64,000 nucleotides of DNA from Balneolaceae bacterium (GCA_034521445.1 JAXHMM010000006.1:434001-498000), one strand, 5' to 3'. Positions 48,674 to 58,987 are shown, counted from the first letter of the stretch. Numbers and translations: made by a program. The notes: a model not told the origin generated them from the sequence alone.

Positions 48674-49577
48674 TCAGTTACCCGGACGGTACTGGAGCGT
48701 GCTGACGGGATGCGACTCGGCGCGCCGGTTCTTGCGGCAGCCCGGCCCGGGATCCTGGTCCATGCAGGGAACCGGGGCCTTGCCGAGTCCGCGCGAATTG
48801 ATGCGGTCGGCAGAGATGCCGTTCTCGATGTAGAAGTTGGTGGTCGAGGCGGCACGCCGCTGGCTGAGGCGCTGGTTGTACTGGTCACCGCCCACATGGT
48901 CGGTGTAGGCGTCGATGCGGATGTTGAAGCTGGGTGCGTCCATCAGCTGCTGGATGTTCTCCTTCAGCAGGCGCGCGGCTTCGGCGTCGATGTCTGACTT
49001 GTCGAAGTCGAAGTTGATGGTCGCCAGGTCACCCTCTTCCAGCCAGGCGGGGTCGGATGCGTTGTTGGGGTCGGTGCCCATCTCGATCTCCTGGGCGTCG
49101 GAAAAGCCGTCGCCGTCGCTGTCGCGGTTGTTGGGATCGGTGTTGTGGGTCATGACCTCGTCGTAGTCGTTGAGGTCGTCCCCATCGCTGTCCGGGTTGT
49201 TGGGATCCGTGCGATACTCGGTTGATCTCGTCCCCGTCGTTAAGTCCGTCGCCGTCGGTGTCGGGGTTGTTGGGGTCGGTGTTGTGGGAATTGACTTCAG
49301 CCCCGTCGGTAAGTCCGTCGCCGTCGGTGTCTTCGTTGAGGGGATCGGTATTGTATTCGTTCACCTCGTCGCCGTCGGTGAGTCCGTCGCCGTCGGTGTC
49401 AGGGTTGTTGGGGTCGGTGCCCAGGTCCATCTCTTCGGCATCGGTCAGTCCGTCACCGTCGGTGTCGACCGGCTCGGTTTGCTGCATCGTATCCTCTTGA
49501 GACTTACAACCGTATTGGACCGCAACGACGCCGCCCATCAGGAATAAAACGAGTAGTAGGTTGAGAGCTCTTTTCAT
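48674..49577 (-). CDS. OmpA-family lipoprotein with type-3 thrombospondin repeats (frameshifted)
   Basis: About 300 residues. N-terminal signal with a cysteine (VQYGC), then six calcium-binding repeats of the [12 protein letters not shown] type, and a C-terminal OmpA domain ([51 protein letters not shown]) that anchors to peptidoglycan. One shift at about 49215 in the fourth repeat. The aspartate-rich array is expected to be rigidified by Ca2+ and to bridge outer membrane and wall. Confidence 0.9.
49045..49466 (-). repeat. Six TSP3-type repeats, period about 69 bases
   Basis: Within the OmpA gene, six units of about 23 residues (D-T-D-G-D-G-L-T-D and TDPNNP) repeat at DNA level with period 69 or so. 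The fourth unit carries the frameshift. Copy number may vary in nature. Confidence 0.75.
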
Positions 49578-49760
49578 CTTGGTGTTACTCCTCTATTGGT
49601 TTGATTGAAATATTGGGACTGATTTTGGTTGAGATCCTCTTTGCCCGCAGATTAAAAGGAAAGCTCAAAATAAGGAACCTTGCCGATTCGGACAGGGAAT
49701 CGTGCGTGCAAGAGTTGGCGTGAAAATGAAATCCGCCCTATACTGGGGAGCCTTCCGAAC

Positions 49761-49835
49761 GGGGCTATAGCTCAGCTGGCTAGAGCGTCTTGCATGGCAG
49801 CGCGAGAGGTCCGGGGTTGAATCCCCGTAGCTCCA
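49761..49835 (+). tRNA. tRNA-Ala (GGC), irregular
   Basis: Starts GGGGCTATAGCTCAGCTGG and ends TAGCTCCA, so the acceptor stem is intact and typical for tRNA-Ala. The anticodon region CTTGCATGGCAGCGCGAG gives anticodon GGC, with one base too many in the loop. The T loop reads TTGAATC, one base short of TTCGAATC. The CCA end is not encoded. Two small errors like those in the proteins nearby explain this best. Confidence 0.75.
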
Positions 49836-49936
49836 CTCCACCTGAGTTGCGGCTGTTGACATGGCATGTAATCCCTGGCATACCCGTCTCAGCACGTGGT
49901 TGCCTGTTGATCTCGTTTAGCTTACTGTTTTCCGTA

Positions 49937-49952
49937 ATTGATGTAAATCAAT
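49937..49952. promoter_or_regulatory. FNR/CRP-type palindrome
   Basis: ATTGATGTAAATCAAT is a perfect match to the FNR box TTGAT-N4-ATCAA, extended by one pair. It lies between tRNA-Ala and the SRP RNA, about 130 bases upstream of the latter. A Crp/Fnr-family target is inferred only. Confidence 0.45.
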
Positions 49953-50081
49953 TCCGGGCGACATGTATGCTGGTCGTTTGCCGTGAATCATGGAGCCGAA
50001 ACCGACAGTGATATTTGAGACCGTTTGCGGTCTTGCGATGTTCGCTACATACGCCGCGGCTTACTTGTATATTCAGTCTTC

Positions 50082-50182
50082 GAGGGTAGGCCCCACGCAG
50101 CCAGCTCCCTCTGAACTCCGTCAGGACCGGAAGGTAGCAGCGGTAGGAGGTCGTAGCGGCGTGATGTGGGTAGCTTACCCTC
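50082..50182 (+). ncRNA. ffs: Signal recognition particle RNA (4.5S, small type)
   Basis: About 100 bases. The universally conserved domain IV is seen as GTCAGGACCGGAAGGTAGCAGC. The ends pair: GAGGGTAGGCCCCAC with GTGGGTAGCTTACCCTC, forming one long hairpin as in short bacterial SRP RNAs. A pyrimidine-rich TCTCTTATCT follows. It forms the SRP with Ffh and targets membrane proteins. The overlapping reading frame from 49990 is not taken as a gene. Confidence 0.9.
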
Positions 50183-50252
50183 TCTTATCTCAGGCGATCC
50201 CCTACACGATATACTCCCCGATCCGGCTGCTTGAAGTGCCTTTTTGCCCGCT

Positions 50253-51220
50253 TCAGCCCCTCTTTGCGGCTATATGTTCCGCTATATGTTCGGCATGCAC
50301 GCGCGAGTTCTCAATGAACAGGCTGCTGGTGTCCATGCCCGCGTGCGCGCGCCCTGCCACGTCAGAGCGCCGCGTCGCGTGGTTTCCAGGCTCGTGTCGT
50401 CAAAGCGGGGTCATGTCGCTTCTCTGCATCCCTCCGTCAGCTCGATGCCGAAGCGGCGCATGAGCTCGTAGTTGGGCTTGTGCTCCCGTCATGGCCAGCA
50501 CGGAATACGTTGGGAACGGCTTTTTCGCCCTCAGGCGTTTCCAGCACCACCTCGTGCGGACGTATTTCGGTCACGTTGGTATTGAAATACCCTGTGATCT
50601 CCCCTTCGGCGATGCGGTTTTCGATGGCCGGCTTCACCCAGTACTTGACCGACTCCTTGAGGGCGTCCCCGCGCACGGCCATGCTTACCTCGGCGTTAGC
50701 GTGCCAGGTCTCCAGCGCGGCATCCACGGCGGAGTTTCCCCCGCCGATGACCAGCACCTTCTGCCAGGCGTAGGCGTGGGCCTCATCGTAGTAATGCTTT
50801 ACCTTGGGCAGCTCCTCGCCCGGCACGTCCATCATGCGCGGCACGTCGTAGAAACCCATGGCCGCCACCGCTTCTTTCGGCTTCGTAGCGGTCCTTGTCC
50901 GTCTGCACGGTAAAATCGCCGTCCGAACCTTCGATGGTTTGAACTTCCTCGTAGAGACGGACCGGCAGTTCGTGGTGCTCGGCCGCCCGCCGGTAGTATT
51001 CCAGGGCTTCCCGGCGGGTGGGCTTGGGACCGTGGGAGATGAAAGGAACCCCGCCTATCTCCAGTCTCTCGGAGGTCGAGAAGAAGGTCATGTCTTTGGG
51101 ATAGTTGAAGATGCTGTTGACCAGGCAGCCGCGTTCGATGATGCGAAAGGGAATGTCGCGTTTCTTGAGGGCGATGCCGGTGGCCAGGCCTATGGGACCG
51201 GCTCCGATGATGATAACCAT
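50253..51220 (-). CDS. ypdA: YpdA-family bacillithiol-disulfide reductase (frameshifted)
   Basis: About 322 residues, FAD flavoprotein. N-terminal FAD motif VIIIGAGPIGLATGIAL, the NADPH motif VLVIGGGNSAVDAALETWH, and the C-terminal helix HAGMDTSSLFIENSRVHAEH. Shifts near 50880, 50500 and 50390; the true stop TGA at 50253-50255 follows HIAEHIAAKRG. YpdA reduces bacillithiol disulfide in Gram-positives and Bacteroidetes-like bacteria. No other bacillithiol gene is nearby. Confidence 0.82.
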
Positions 51221-51280
51221 GGGTGAGGGTTTGCGGTGAATGGGTCTGGAAGGGCAAAGATCCGGGAAGGTCGGCGAGGC

Positions 51281-52269
51281 TCATGGACTGCGGGGCAGGA
51301 GAGCGCGCCGGAGAGCCCGTACAGGTTGAGCCGGTCGCCGTATACGTCCCGGAAGCCCACGTGCCCCCCGCTTCCGGTAAGTACGTAATCCAGGGTCGGG
51401 GTTCGGCCAGGATCTTGTGCATGGGCAGGGCCTGCCGCCCGGGCAGATGGGGTCCTCGCGGAGAGTGCTGCGAGCAGGCTGGGCGTGCGGATATTTTCCA
51501 GAAAGCGGCGCGCCGAGCCAGGTCTGATGGTAGTCCTCTGCCCCAGTCGAAAGAGCCTGGTGTACCGGCCCGGTCACCTGGTCGTCGAAGGCGTAAAGAG
51601 TGGTACCCTCGAAAGCCGGCAGATCCGGGTGGCGCTCCCGCTTCCGTGCCGGTTTCCAGGCGGAGCGTGCGAGGAAAGAGCTGCTCGTAGACCCCGGTTG
51701 GAGCCGCAGCCGCGAAAGCGCCAGGTGGAACCCGGTTTCAGCGGATCGTAGGGAGCCGAAACCGCCGCCGCGGCGTAGAGGGGACTGTCCCGCCTCTCCT
51801 CCCCGGGTACTTCGGTAGGGCGCTGGCGCCCAGCCGAAAAGCCGACAGCGGCCAGGCGGCGTCCCTGGGAAGTGCCGCCCCGCCGAGTCAGAAGACCGTG
51901 CAGTAGTCGTCCGTCTCGCCCGGAATGGTCGAAACGCGCCCGGCGGTTCAGGCGGCTGCCGCGGCTTCGGAAGTTGACGGCGGAGACGGAGAAGCCCTGC
52001 CCGGCCAGCGCGCGCATCATCGAGGCCGTGTAGTAGCGGTCGGAGGAGCCCTCCAGCCCGTGAAAAAGGACCACGCAGGGGCCTTCGTTGTTTTCGCCGG
52101 CAAGATCGAGTTCCAGGAAGTCGCCGTCGGGGGTGGGAATCTCCACGCGTCGGCAGGGCGGCTTGCGGGTGTCTCCCAGCAGGGAGCTGGCGATGGTATG
52201 GGCATGTCCCCCTCGGCGCCCGGCCGGCCCGGGCGAAAGGGATCTGGGATCTCGCAGGGATGTCTGCAT
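51281..52269 (-). CDS. YheT-type alpha/beta hydrolase (frameshifted)
   Basis: About 325 residues. Family signature near the N-terminus RGGHAHTIASSLLG, then FLELDLAGENNEGPCVVLFH and GLEGSSDRYYTASMMRALAG. The later parts AVGFSAG, PLYAAAAVSAPYDPLKPGST and, after shifts, FDDQVTGPVHQ and a GGHVGF-type His region carry the expected Ser-Asp-His triad. Several shifts after 52000. The exact end is uncertain because the frame near 51300 is disturbed. Substrate unknown; the family includes acyl-ester hydrolases. Confidence 0.72.
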
Positions 52270-52421
52270 GCGTAGGGGTCGGCTTGCTGCGGCCGGCGAG
52301 CACGGCCCGCAACAACTTTAAATTTTTACTACCGAAAGCGGTAAAAAGATTCGAACTCTCTGTCCATAAGTATCTGTGTGTCGGTTCGACAACCCGAAAG
52401 AGAAGAGCCACACAGCAAACG

Positions 52422-52983
52422 ATGACCCACAGATTTGACGAAACCGAGCCGGTGCAGACCCATTCCAACAAGAAGACCGTATCGGCCTCCCGCGTGCGCA
52501 TGAACGAACTGGTCATGCCCAACGACACCCGACCCCTGCGGCGGACCTGATGGGGGGGCGCCTGCTGCCGCTGGATGGACGTATCTGCTCAGCCATTTCC
52601 GCCCAGCGGCACTGCAACCGTAACGTGGCGACCGTATCGGTGGACAACGTGGAGTTCAAGAACGCCATCAGAGCTGCGGCGAGGTGGTGGTGATCGAGGC
52701 GGAGGTGACGCGAACCTTCACCTCTTCCATGGAAGTGGCCATGCAGGTCTGGTCGGAGAACCTGCGCACCGGAGGTCGGGAGCTCTGCGCCGCCTTCTTT
52801 CTACACCTTTGTGTCGGCGGAGCGCCGACGGAAAGCCGGTGCCCGTGCCCGACATCGTCCCGAAGCGATTTCGAGAAGGAGCGCGGACGGGGCTGCCGAT
52901 TGGCGCAGATGCGCCTTAAAGGTTTGCCAAGCGGAGTCGTAAAACCCACCGGAAAAACAAAAGCTGAGCGCCATGGATCCTGA
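52422..52983 (+). CDS. Acyl-CoA thioesterase, hotdog type (frameshifted)
   Basis: About 187 residues. It reads MTHRFDETEPVQTHSNKKTV, SASRVRMNELVMPNDT, then MGGRLL with a shift around 52548, SAISAQRHCNRNVATVSVDN, VEFKNAIR, EVVVIEAEVTRTFTSSMEVA and MQVWSENL, all typical of the YciA/BACH-like thioesterases. The last 60 residues (PVPDIVP... RLKGLPSGVVKPTG) are scattered over frames. It hydrolyses fatty acyl-CoA; chain length unknown. Confidence 0.85.
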
Positions 52984-53044
52984 CCCAACGGCCCCCGCCA
53001 GGCGAAGCGGACCGGTTCCACCCACCTCTGGAACGGGGTACCTG

Positions 53045-54654
53045 ATGGTGCAACGCATTGCATGCCATCGACCTGGGGCACCAACTCCTTCCATGCGGTC
53101 AGTCGTGGACATCTATTCCCGACGCAGCTTTCGGACGGTGGACAAGCTCAAGGAGATGGTGAACCTGGGTGGGAGGTATATGGATCGGAAGCTGGGCGTG
53201 GAGGCCATGGAGCGCGGCATCTCGGCCCTCCGCGGAGAATCGAGGTTCTCTGCGAAAGCCAGGGGGTGGAGCACATCCTGGCCTATGCCACCAGCGCCAT
53301 TCGCCGAGGCGGAGAACGGGGGGGAGTTTATCCAGCGTGTTGATCGACGAGATCGGCATCAAGGGCCCGCGGCATCTCAGGGCATGATGGAGGCGCGCCT
53401 GATCGCCCGCGCGGTGATGCGCGCGGCTCACCCTGGACGAGCAGCCCGTGCTGATGGCCGACGTTGGAGGGGGCAGCGTGGAGCTGACCGTGGCAGATCG
53501 CGACACCTTCTACCACGCCTGCAGCCTGGGGGTCGGGGTGGCGCGGATGGCGGCCGCCTACGTGCCGTCGGACCCTCCTGCCAAAGGGGAGATCAGGAAG
53601 CTTCGGGCGCGCTACCGCGAGGAGCTGGATCCCCTGGCCCGGGTGCTCCGGGAGCATCCCATCAAGACCCTCATCGGCTCTTCGGGCACCATGGAGAACA
53701 TTGCCCTGATGGTCGCGGCCCGGAAGACCCTCAACGCCTCCCTCACGCTCAATGAGCTGGAATTCAGCCGCAGGGATTTCCGCGACTTCTACCGGGAATT
53801 CATAAAAATGGACCGCGGTGAACGACTGGAGCAGAAGGGCCTGGAGCAGAGGGTGGATCTGTCATATACCGGCACAGTGCTGCTGGATCACCTGCTGAAG
53901 TCTTCGGCATCGACCGGTCAGTCCGCGAGTCGGCCCTGCGAGAAGGGATGATACTTGACTATATCGACAAGGAAAAGGAGCGGCTGGACATGGAACTCAA
54001 GGTTAGCCGGGAGTTCGCGCCGACCCGCGGCGGCGCAGTGTGCACGAACTGCTGCGAAAGTGCAACTGGCACGAAGCCCATTCGCGTCATGTGACTAGCC
54101 TGGCCTTGCAGCTTTTCGACGACCTGCAGGATGAGCTGGAGCTGCCGGACGGCAACCGCGGGGCTGCTGGAGTATGCCTCGCTTATGCACGACATCGGCT
54201 ATCACATCTCCACCGCAAGCACCAGCAAGCACGCCCTTTACCTGATACGCAACGCCGATCTGAAGGGCTTCCGGGAAGACGAGATCAACCTCATCGGCCA
54301 ACGTGGCCCGCTACCACCGTCGCTCCACGCCCAAAACAGGCACAAGCGCTTCCGAAAACTGGACAAGCCGCTCAGGAAGAGAGTGCGGAGGCTTTCCAGC
54401 CCTGCTGCGGGTGGCCGACGGGCTCGATCGCAGCCACTACCAAAACCTTCGAAGGTTGGAAATGGAAAAGGGCGAGGAGCGCATCCGGCCCTGTTCGTCC
54501 ACCGAATCCGACCCGGAGCTGGAAATCTGGGGCGCCATGCGCGAGCGCCATCTCTTTGAAGAGGTGACCGGACGCAGCCTGCAGATTCACCGTGCGCGAA
54601 GGCGGGGTGGTTGAAACCGAGCAGCCGGATCCCCTTCCCGAGTACAAGTCCTGA
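53045..54654 (+). CDS. ppx: Ppx/GppA phosphatase with HD domain (frameshifted)
   Basis: About 536 residues when repaired. The N-terminus reads HAIDLGTNSFHAV, then VEHILAYATSAIREAENGGE, the ATP/phosphate loop MADVGGGSVELTVADRD, and PIKTLIGSSGTMENIALM. The C-terminal HD part has the metal motif LLEYASLMHDIGYHIS and RVADGLDRSHYQN, and the last residues are probably TEQPDPLPEYKS with TGA at 54652. At least eight shifts. It hydrolyses exopolyphosphate or pppGpp. The true start is unclear; ATG 53045 is chosen since the segment just after matches the family start. Confidence 0.85.
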
Positions 54655-54680
54655 GGTCCGCAACGCGGCAGGCATGCCTG

Positions 54681-56415
54681 TCAGTATCCCGCAGCGTGCC
54701 CGTCCTTGCGCGACTCGGAAGCGCCGATCCAGACCTCGTTTCGAGTACCCACATGATGGCCTGGTAGCCCCCGTAGCCGCCGATGTCGTAGTCCACATCG
54801 TGTCCCATGCGATGAGCTTCCGCACCACCGAGTAGGGGATGGCCGACTCCAGGTTTACCTTACCGCCGTCCCGAAGGTAGTCGCCGGCCGCGTCGGTGGG
54901 CTGGGTGGAGCCCGTGTGGCGCCAGCGGGGGTTGTCGCCCGCCTCCTGCAGGTTGATGCCCGAAGTCGACGATGATTGGTCAGGATCTGGGCGTGGCCCT
55001 GCGGCTGCATCGCCGCCGCCCATGAGCGCCGAAGCTCGCGGGGGGTCTCGCCGTCGCGGCGTCGCGAGGGCGGGGATGATGGTGTGGAAGGGATCGCTTG
55101 CCGGGCGCGTAGCCGTTGGCAGTGGTCGGGGTCGATGGATGAAGAGCTCGCCGCGGTCCTGGACACGATCGGCAGCCCGGGCAGGGGTCGATGCCACGGA
55201 CCCAGTGCCGCGGTAGTTGCTCTGGATGAGGGAGACCATGCCAGCCGGCGCTGTCGGCCGTGGTCAGGTAGATGGTGTCGCCCTCCTCCGGGAGTTCGCC
55301 GGCCCGCACGTTGAAGCTGGCGTCCCCGCCGATCTGCCCGCGGCGCCGGGCGGCGTACTCCTCGGAAATAAGCTGCTGCACCGGCACGTCGGCGAAGTCC
55401 GGATCGGCGTAGTATTTGGCGCGGTCCTCGAAGGCCAGTTTTTCCTCCACCATGTGGTGCAGGGCCTGGGCCGAGTTGCGTCCCATGCCGGCCAGGTCGT
55501 AGCCTTCAAGAATCTGCAGCATCTGCAGGGCGGCGATGCCCTGCCCGTTGGGCGGCAGCTCGTAGACCTCGTATCCACGGTAGTCCACCGACACCGGCTC
55601 CACCCAGGTGGAGGTGTGCTGCTCGAAGTCGGCCTTGCGCAGGTAGCCGCCGTTCTCGCGCATCCAGGCGTCGATGCGGTCGGCGATCTCCCCCTCGTAG
55701 AAGGCGTCACGGCCGCGTTCGGCCAGCAGGCGGTAGGTGTCGGCCAGTTCGGGCCGCGTCATGATTTCGCCTTTTTCGGGGCACGTCCGTAGACGTCATC
55801 TCCTCCCTGAAGGCACCTGGCCGGTCGTTGTGGATTCGCGCGCCGATGTCCCAGTAGTAGGCGATCAGTTCGCTCACCGGGGAATCCCTCCTCGGCGTAC
55901 CGGATGGGATAAAGACCCAGAAGGAGGCTCATGGGCATGCTGCCCAGCCGGTCGTGCAGGCTGAACCAGCCGTCCACCGCCCGGGACGGAGATGGGCAGC
56001 ATCCCGTAGGCAGAATGGACGAGCGGTCCCTCTCCTCCAGCTCCTTCTGAAGATCCTCGTAGTTCATGCCCATGGGCGATCGCCCGCTGGCGTTGAGGCC
56101 GTAGAGCTTCCGGTCTTCGGCCGACCAGACGATGGCGAACAGGTCGCCCCCGATACCGCTGCCGGTGGGCTCCATGAGTCCCAGCGCCGCGTTGGCGGCG
56201 ATGGCGGCATCGATGGCGTTGCCCCCGTCTCGGAGCACCTGGAGGCCGACCTGCGTGGCTAGGGGCTGGGAGGTGGCGACCATCCCGTTGGCGCCGATTA
56301 CCTCCGAGCGGGTGGCGAAGTTTTGGCCGGTGATGCGGTCGGGCTGTGCCTGGACCGCAGGCGCCAGCAGGCCGAAGGAGAGCAGGACCATCAGGAAAGA
56401 GCAGAGCGGTTTCAT
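54681..56415 (-). CDS. ggt: Gamma-glutamyltransferase (frameshifted)
   Basis: About 575 residues, secreted (LLSFGLLAPAVQAQPDR). It transfers or hydrolyses the gamma-glutamyl group of glutathione. N-terminal GGNAIDAAIAANAALGLMEP and GSGIGGDLFAI, the autocleavage Thr in GDTIYLTTADSAG, GGKVNLESAIP and the end IGASESRKDGHAAGY. Shifts near 55960-55800, 55215 and 55140-54840. The TGA at 54681-54683 follows that end motif. It lies 93 bases after the small membrane protein on the same strand. Confidence 0.88.
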
Positions 56416-56508
56416 GGCGGGACTGTTCGAAGAGGATTCTGGGCATTATAACCAAGGCGCCCCAAAGATGAAATGCGGGGCCCGCCCGGGGGAGAACCTA
56501 GTTTTTGC

Positions 56509-56958
56509 TCAGCTCGTCGTGGGGCCGCTTGAGTCGCCGGCATTCCCGGCGTCGAGGCGGGCCTGCTCCAGGTACTCGCGTCTTTTGGCTATGCCCCGCC
56601 GAGTACCGTAGTAGGTGCCCAGGTAGACGGCGAAAAAGATGGTGGCCAGGAAGAGCCAGCGGGTGGTGGGACGCAGGCCCTCGCCGCCGCCCAGCACCCA
56701 TGCCAGGGAGGGGAGGGCCAGCAGGGTGGCGAATAGGTAGGGTAGGGCGCCGGCCTGCGGCGATTTCATGGCATAGCGCCGGTTCAGTCCAAATCCCAGG
56801 TTGAGGAACACAAAGCCGAAGGCCAGCAGCACCAGGTAGCCGGTGGTACCCTCCATGGCTACAAAGGAGATGAAGCCGTTGGTAAGGATAATCAGCAGTA
56901 GTCCCAGTACCACCGAACCGGTGCTGTAGGCCATGATGCGTTGCCAGTTGGAAGTCAT
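56509..56958 (-). CDS. Small four-helix membrane protein
   Basis: 149 residues with four hydrophobic helices (SVVLGLLLIILTNGFISFVA, YLVLLAFGFVFLNLGFGL, ALPYLFATLLALPSLAWVLG, WLFLATIFFAVYLGTYYG) and a charged C-terminal tail. Start at 56958 (MTSNWQRIM) is chosen over 56973 because ATGA overlaps the envC stop exactly. Unknown function; coupling with envC suggests an envelope role. Not a recognised family. Confidence 0.75.
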   Translation of the reverse strand: MTSNWQRIMAYSTGSVVLGLLLIILTNGFISFVAMEGTTGYLVLLAFGFVFLNLGFGLNRRYAMKSPQAGALPYLFATLLALPSLAWVLGGGEGLRPTTRWLFLATIFFAVYLGTYYGTRRGIAKRREYLEQARLDAGNAGDSSGPTTS

Positions 56959-58223
56959 TTCTGCTGTAGCCATGCTTCGGGGTCGAGGTCGGTATTGCGG
57001 TCACGGACCAGGAAGAAGAGCGACTCTCCGCGCGGGGAGTCGCTCTGCCCGGCCTTGCCAATGATGTCGCCGCTGCGCAGCAGGGCGCGCTGGCGGACGT
57101 TGATTTCGCTGAGATTGCCGTAGGCGGTGATATAGCGCCCGTGTTTGACCATCACCACGTCGCCGTAGCCGGGGATGGGACGTATGGCGATGACGTAGCC
57201 GTCGTGTACGGCGCGCACGGTCTCGCCCGGGTCGGTGACGATCTCGATGCCCATGTTATTGGTGACTGTGCCGTAGACCGGATGCCGCCTCCGTCCGAAA
57301 TGCTCGGAGACGGTGCCGCTCTCCACGGGCCACCGCAGGGAGCCCTTGCTGTCGGAAAAGGATTCCTCCATCCGGCTGAGGGTGGCGTCGTCCATGTAGC
57401 TCCCGGCGAGGGTCACGCGTTCGCCGGTGGCCTCGTCCACGGTTTCCCCGCCTCCTGTCTCCAGGCTGACAAGGGAGTTGTTGATATCAGTGAGCTGGGA
57501 GTCCAGATTGTCCCGGTTGGCCTGGCTTTCGGCCACCTCTTCCCGGTAGCGCTCCAGGTCCTGCCTGAGGGCCTCGCGATCTTCCTCCAGGCCTTCCCTC
57601 CGGTCGTCCAGGCGCTGCTTCTCTTCCTGGATCTCGGCCAGCAGCTCGCGGTTACGCTCCTGGGCGGCCAGCAGGTTTTCGCGCGTGCGCTGCAGGCGCT
57701 CCTGAGCCTCGCGTACCTGTCCCATCTGCTCCTGTACGTACTCGTCGAAGCGTCCCAGGTAGTAGGCTCGACGCATCATCTGGTTGAAGGACTCCGAGGA
57801 GAAGAGCAGGGCCAGTTCGGTGGTACGCCCGTGCTTGTAGAGATAGGTGATAGTGTTCCGGTAGCGTTCCATGAGGGAGCGAAGCTCCCCCTCCCGCCGG
57901 TCGATGGCGCGGGTGGTGATGGCGATCTCCTCGCGGATGGAGTTCTGCTCGGCCTCCATCTGTCCCACCTTGTCCTCCTGCAGGGCGATGAGCCGGTTCA
58001 GGTTTTCGATGCGTGAGCTGAGGCTGTCGATAGACTGGCTGGCCTCGTCGATCTGCCGTCGATAGCGCTCGATCTGGCGGTTCAGGCGCTGGATCTCCTC
58101 GCGGGCGTTCTCCTGCTGCTGCAGCAGGGCCTGGCGCCGCTCTTCGTAGTCCTGGGCGAAGAGGCGGGGCGCCCCGAGCAGGAGCAGGGCGAGCAGCCCG
58201 TATGTCACCGCTCTCCTATTCAT
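56955..58223 (-). CDS. envC: EnvC-like murein hydrolase activator
   Basis: 422 residues. Signal peptide, a long coiled coil of about 230 residues, and a C-terminal LytM/M23 domain. The Zn-binding residues are missing: the H-x-x-x-x-x-x-D site is NNMGIEI and the H-x-H site is Y-G-N in HGRYITAYGNLSEI. So it is degenerate, as in EnvC, which activates amidases at the septum, and not an active endopeptidase. Start overlaps the DUF4292 stop by 4 bases. Confidence 0.9.
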   Translation of the reverse strand: MNRRAVTYGLLALLLLGAPRLFAQDYEERRQALLQQQENAREEIQRLNRQIERYRRQIDEASQSIDSLSSRIENLNRLIALQEDKVGQMEAEQNSIREEIAITTRAIDRREGELRSLMERYRNTITYLYKHGRTTELALLFSSESFNQMMRRAYYLGRFDEYVQEQMGQVREAQERLQRTRENLLAAQERNRELLAEIQEEKQRLDDRREGLEEDREALRQDLERYREEVAESQANRDNLDSQLTDINNSLVSLETGGGETVDEATGERVTLAGSYMDDATLSRMEESFSDSKGSLRWPVESGTVSEHFGRRRHPVYGTVTNNMGIEIVTDPGETVRAVHDGYVIAIRPIPGYGDVVMVKHGRYITAYGNLSEINVRQRALLRSGDIIGKAGQSDSPRGESLFFLVRDRNTDLDPEAWLQQK

Positions 58224-58987
58224 GATCCATGGTAGATGGGTATGTCCGGGGGAAGGTCGATGCGCAGGGAGTCCAGTTCCGGGTTGATCTCCAGCGAGCG
58301 GATCTGGAAGACCACCCTGGCGTTGCCGTCCGCCGAAAAGATAGTAATTTTCCGGGGAATGGCGTAGTCCCCCGTCCGCGCGTAGGCCTCATAGTCGATG
58401 CGCGAGTAGGGAAGTCCTGAGGAGGGAGGCTGCTCCACGCGCCGCACCAGGGTGTCGCTGCGTCCCGCGTAGATCTTCCCCCCGCCCTCCAGGTCGGCAC
58501 GCAGAAGTTCATCGGAGGCGAGCACGCGGCGGATGGGGGCGGCCTCCACCGTGAAGTTGAGCATCTGCAGCACGTTGAGAGAGGCCAGGTGATCGATGCT
58601 GCGCAGGCTGCCGGGGCGGATGGGAATCTTGCGGGCGAAACCGTCAAGCCGGTTCCAGATCAGCAGGGTGTCGCCGTCGCTGAGCATTCTGCCGCCCTCA
58701 ATGCCCAGGCTGTTGCGTATCTCGAGAAGGCTGCGCAGGCGGTTGCCGCGAAAGCGTATGGTCACGCGTTCGGTGCCCTCTTCGCTGCTCACCACCGCGC
58801 GTCCCTCTCCCGATACGGCATGCAGGGAGCCGCGGTAGTCGGGCAGGGCACGGGCCAGCTGGGCGGGCGTCACGTCCGTGGGACCGAATTCGGTGTCGGC
58901 CAGCTCGCGGGTGGACGAGCAGGCGGCGGCCAGCAGCAGTGCCAGTACGCCGACCAGGGTGCGCGCGCTGTGTGAGGAGGGTATCAC
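58220..58987 (-). CDS. DUF4292 lipoprotein
   Basis: 255 residues. Start GTG at 58987 overlaps the TPR stop (GTGA), placing the signal VIPSSHSARTLVGVLALLLA right at the N-terminus with lipobox AAAC. The rest is the DUF4292 beta-rich fold (FRGNRLRSLLEIRNSLGIEG), similar to LolA/LolB-like lipoprotein carriers. An in-frame ATG at 59053 exists but would start inside the TPR gene. Role: envelope, inferred. Confidence 0.82.
   Translation of the reverse strand: MIPSSHSARTLVGVLALLLAAACSSTRELADTEFGPTDVTPAQLARALPDYRGSLHAVSGEGRAVVSSEEGTERVTIRFRGNRLRSLLEIRNSLGIEGGRMLSDGDTLLIWNRLDGFARKIPIRPGSLRSIDHLASLNVLQMLNFTVEAAPIRRVLASDELLRADLEGGGKIYAGRSDTLVRRVEQPPSSGLPYSRIDYEAYARTGDYAIPRKITIFSADGNARVVFQIRSLEINPELDSLRIDLPPDIPIYHGS

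Noticed and set aside
49990-50463. Plus-strand reading frame of 157 residues over the SRP RNA
   Set aside because: It runs through the conserved SRP RNA and into the antisense of ypdA, with no domain.
52320-52360. Hairpin TTTTTACTACCG / CGGTAAAAA as a terminator
   Set aside because: Mismatch in the stem and position inside a probable promoter region of the thioesterase; function undecided.
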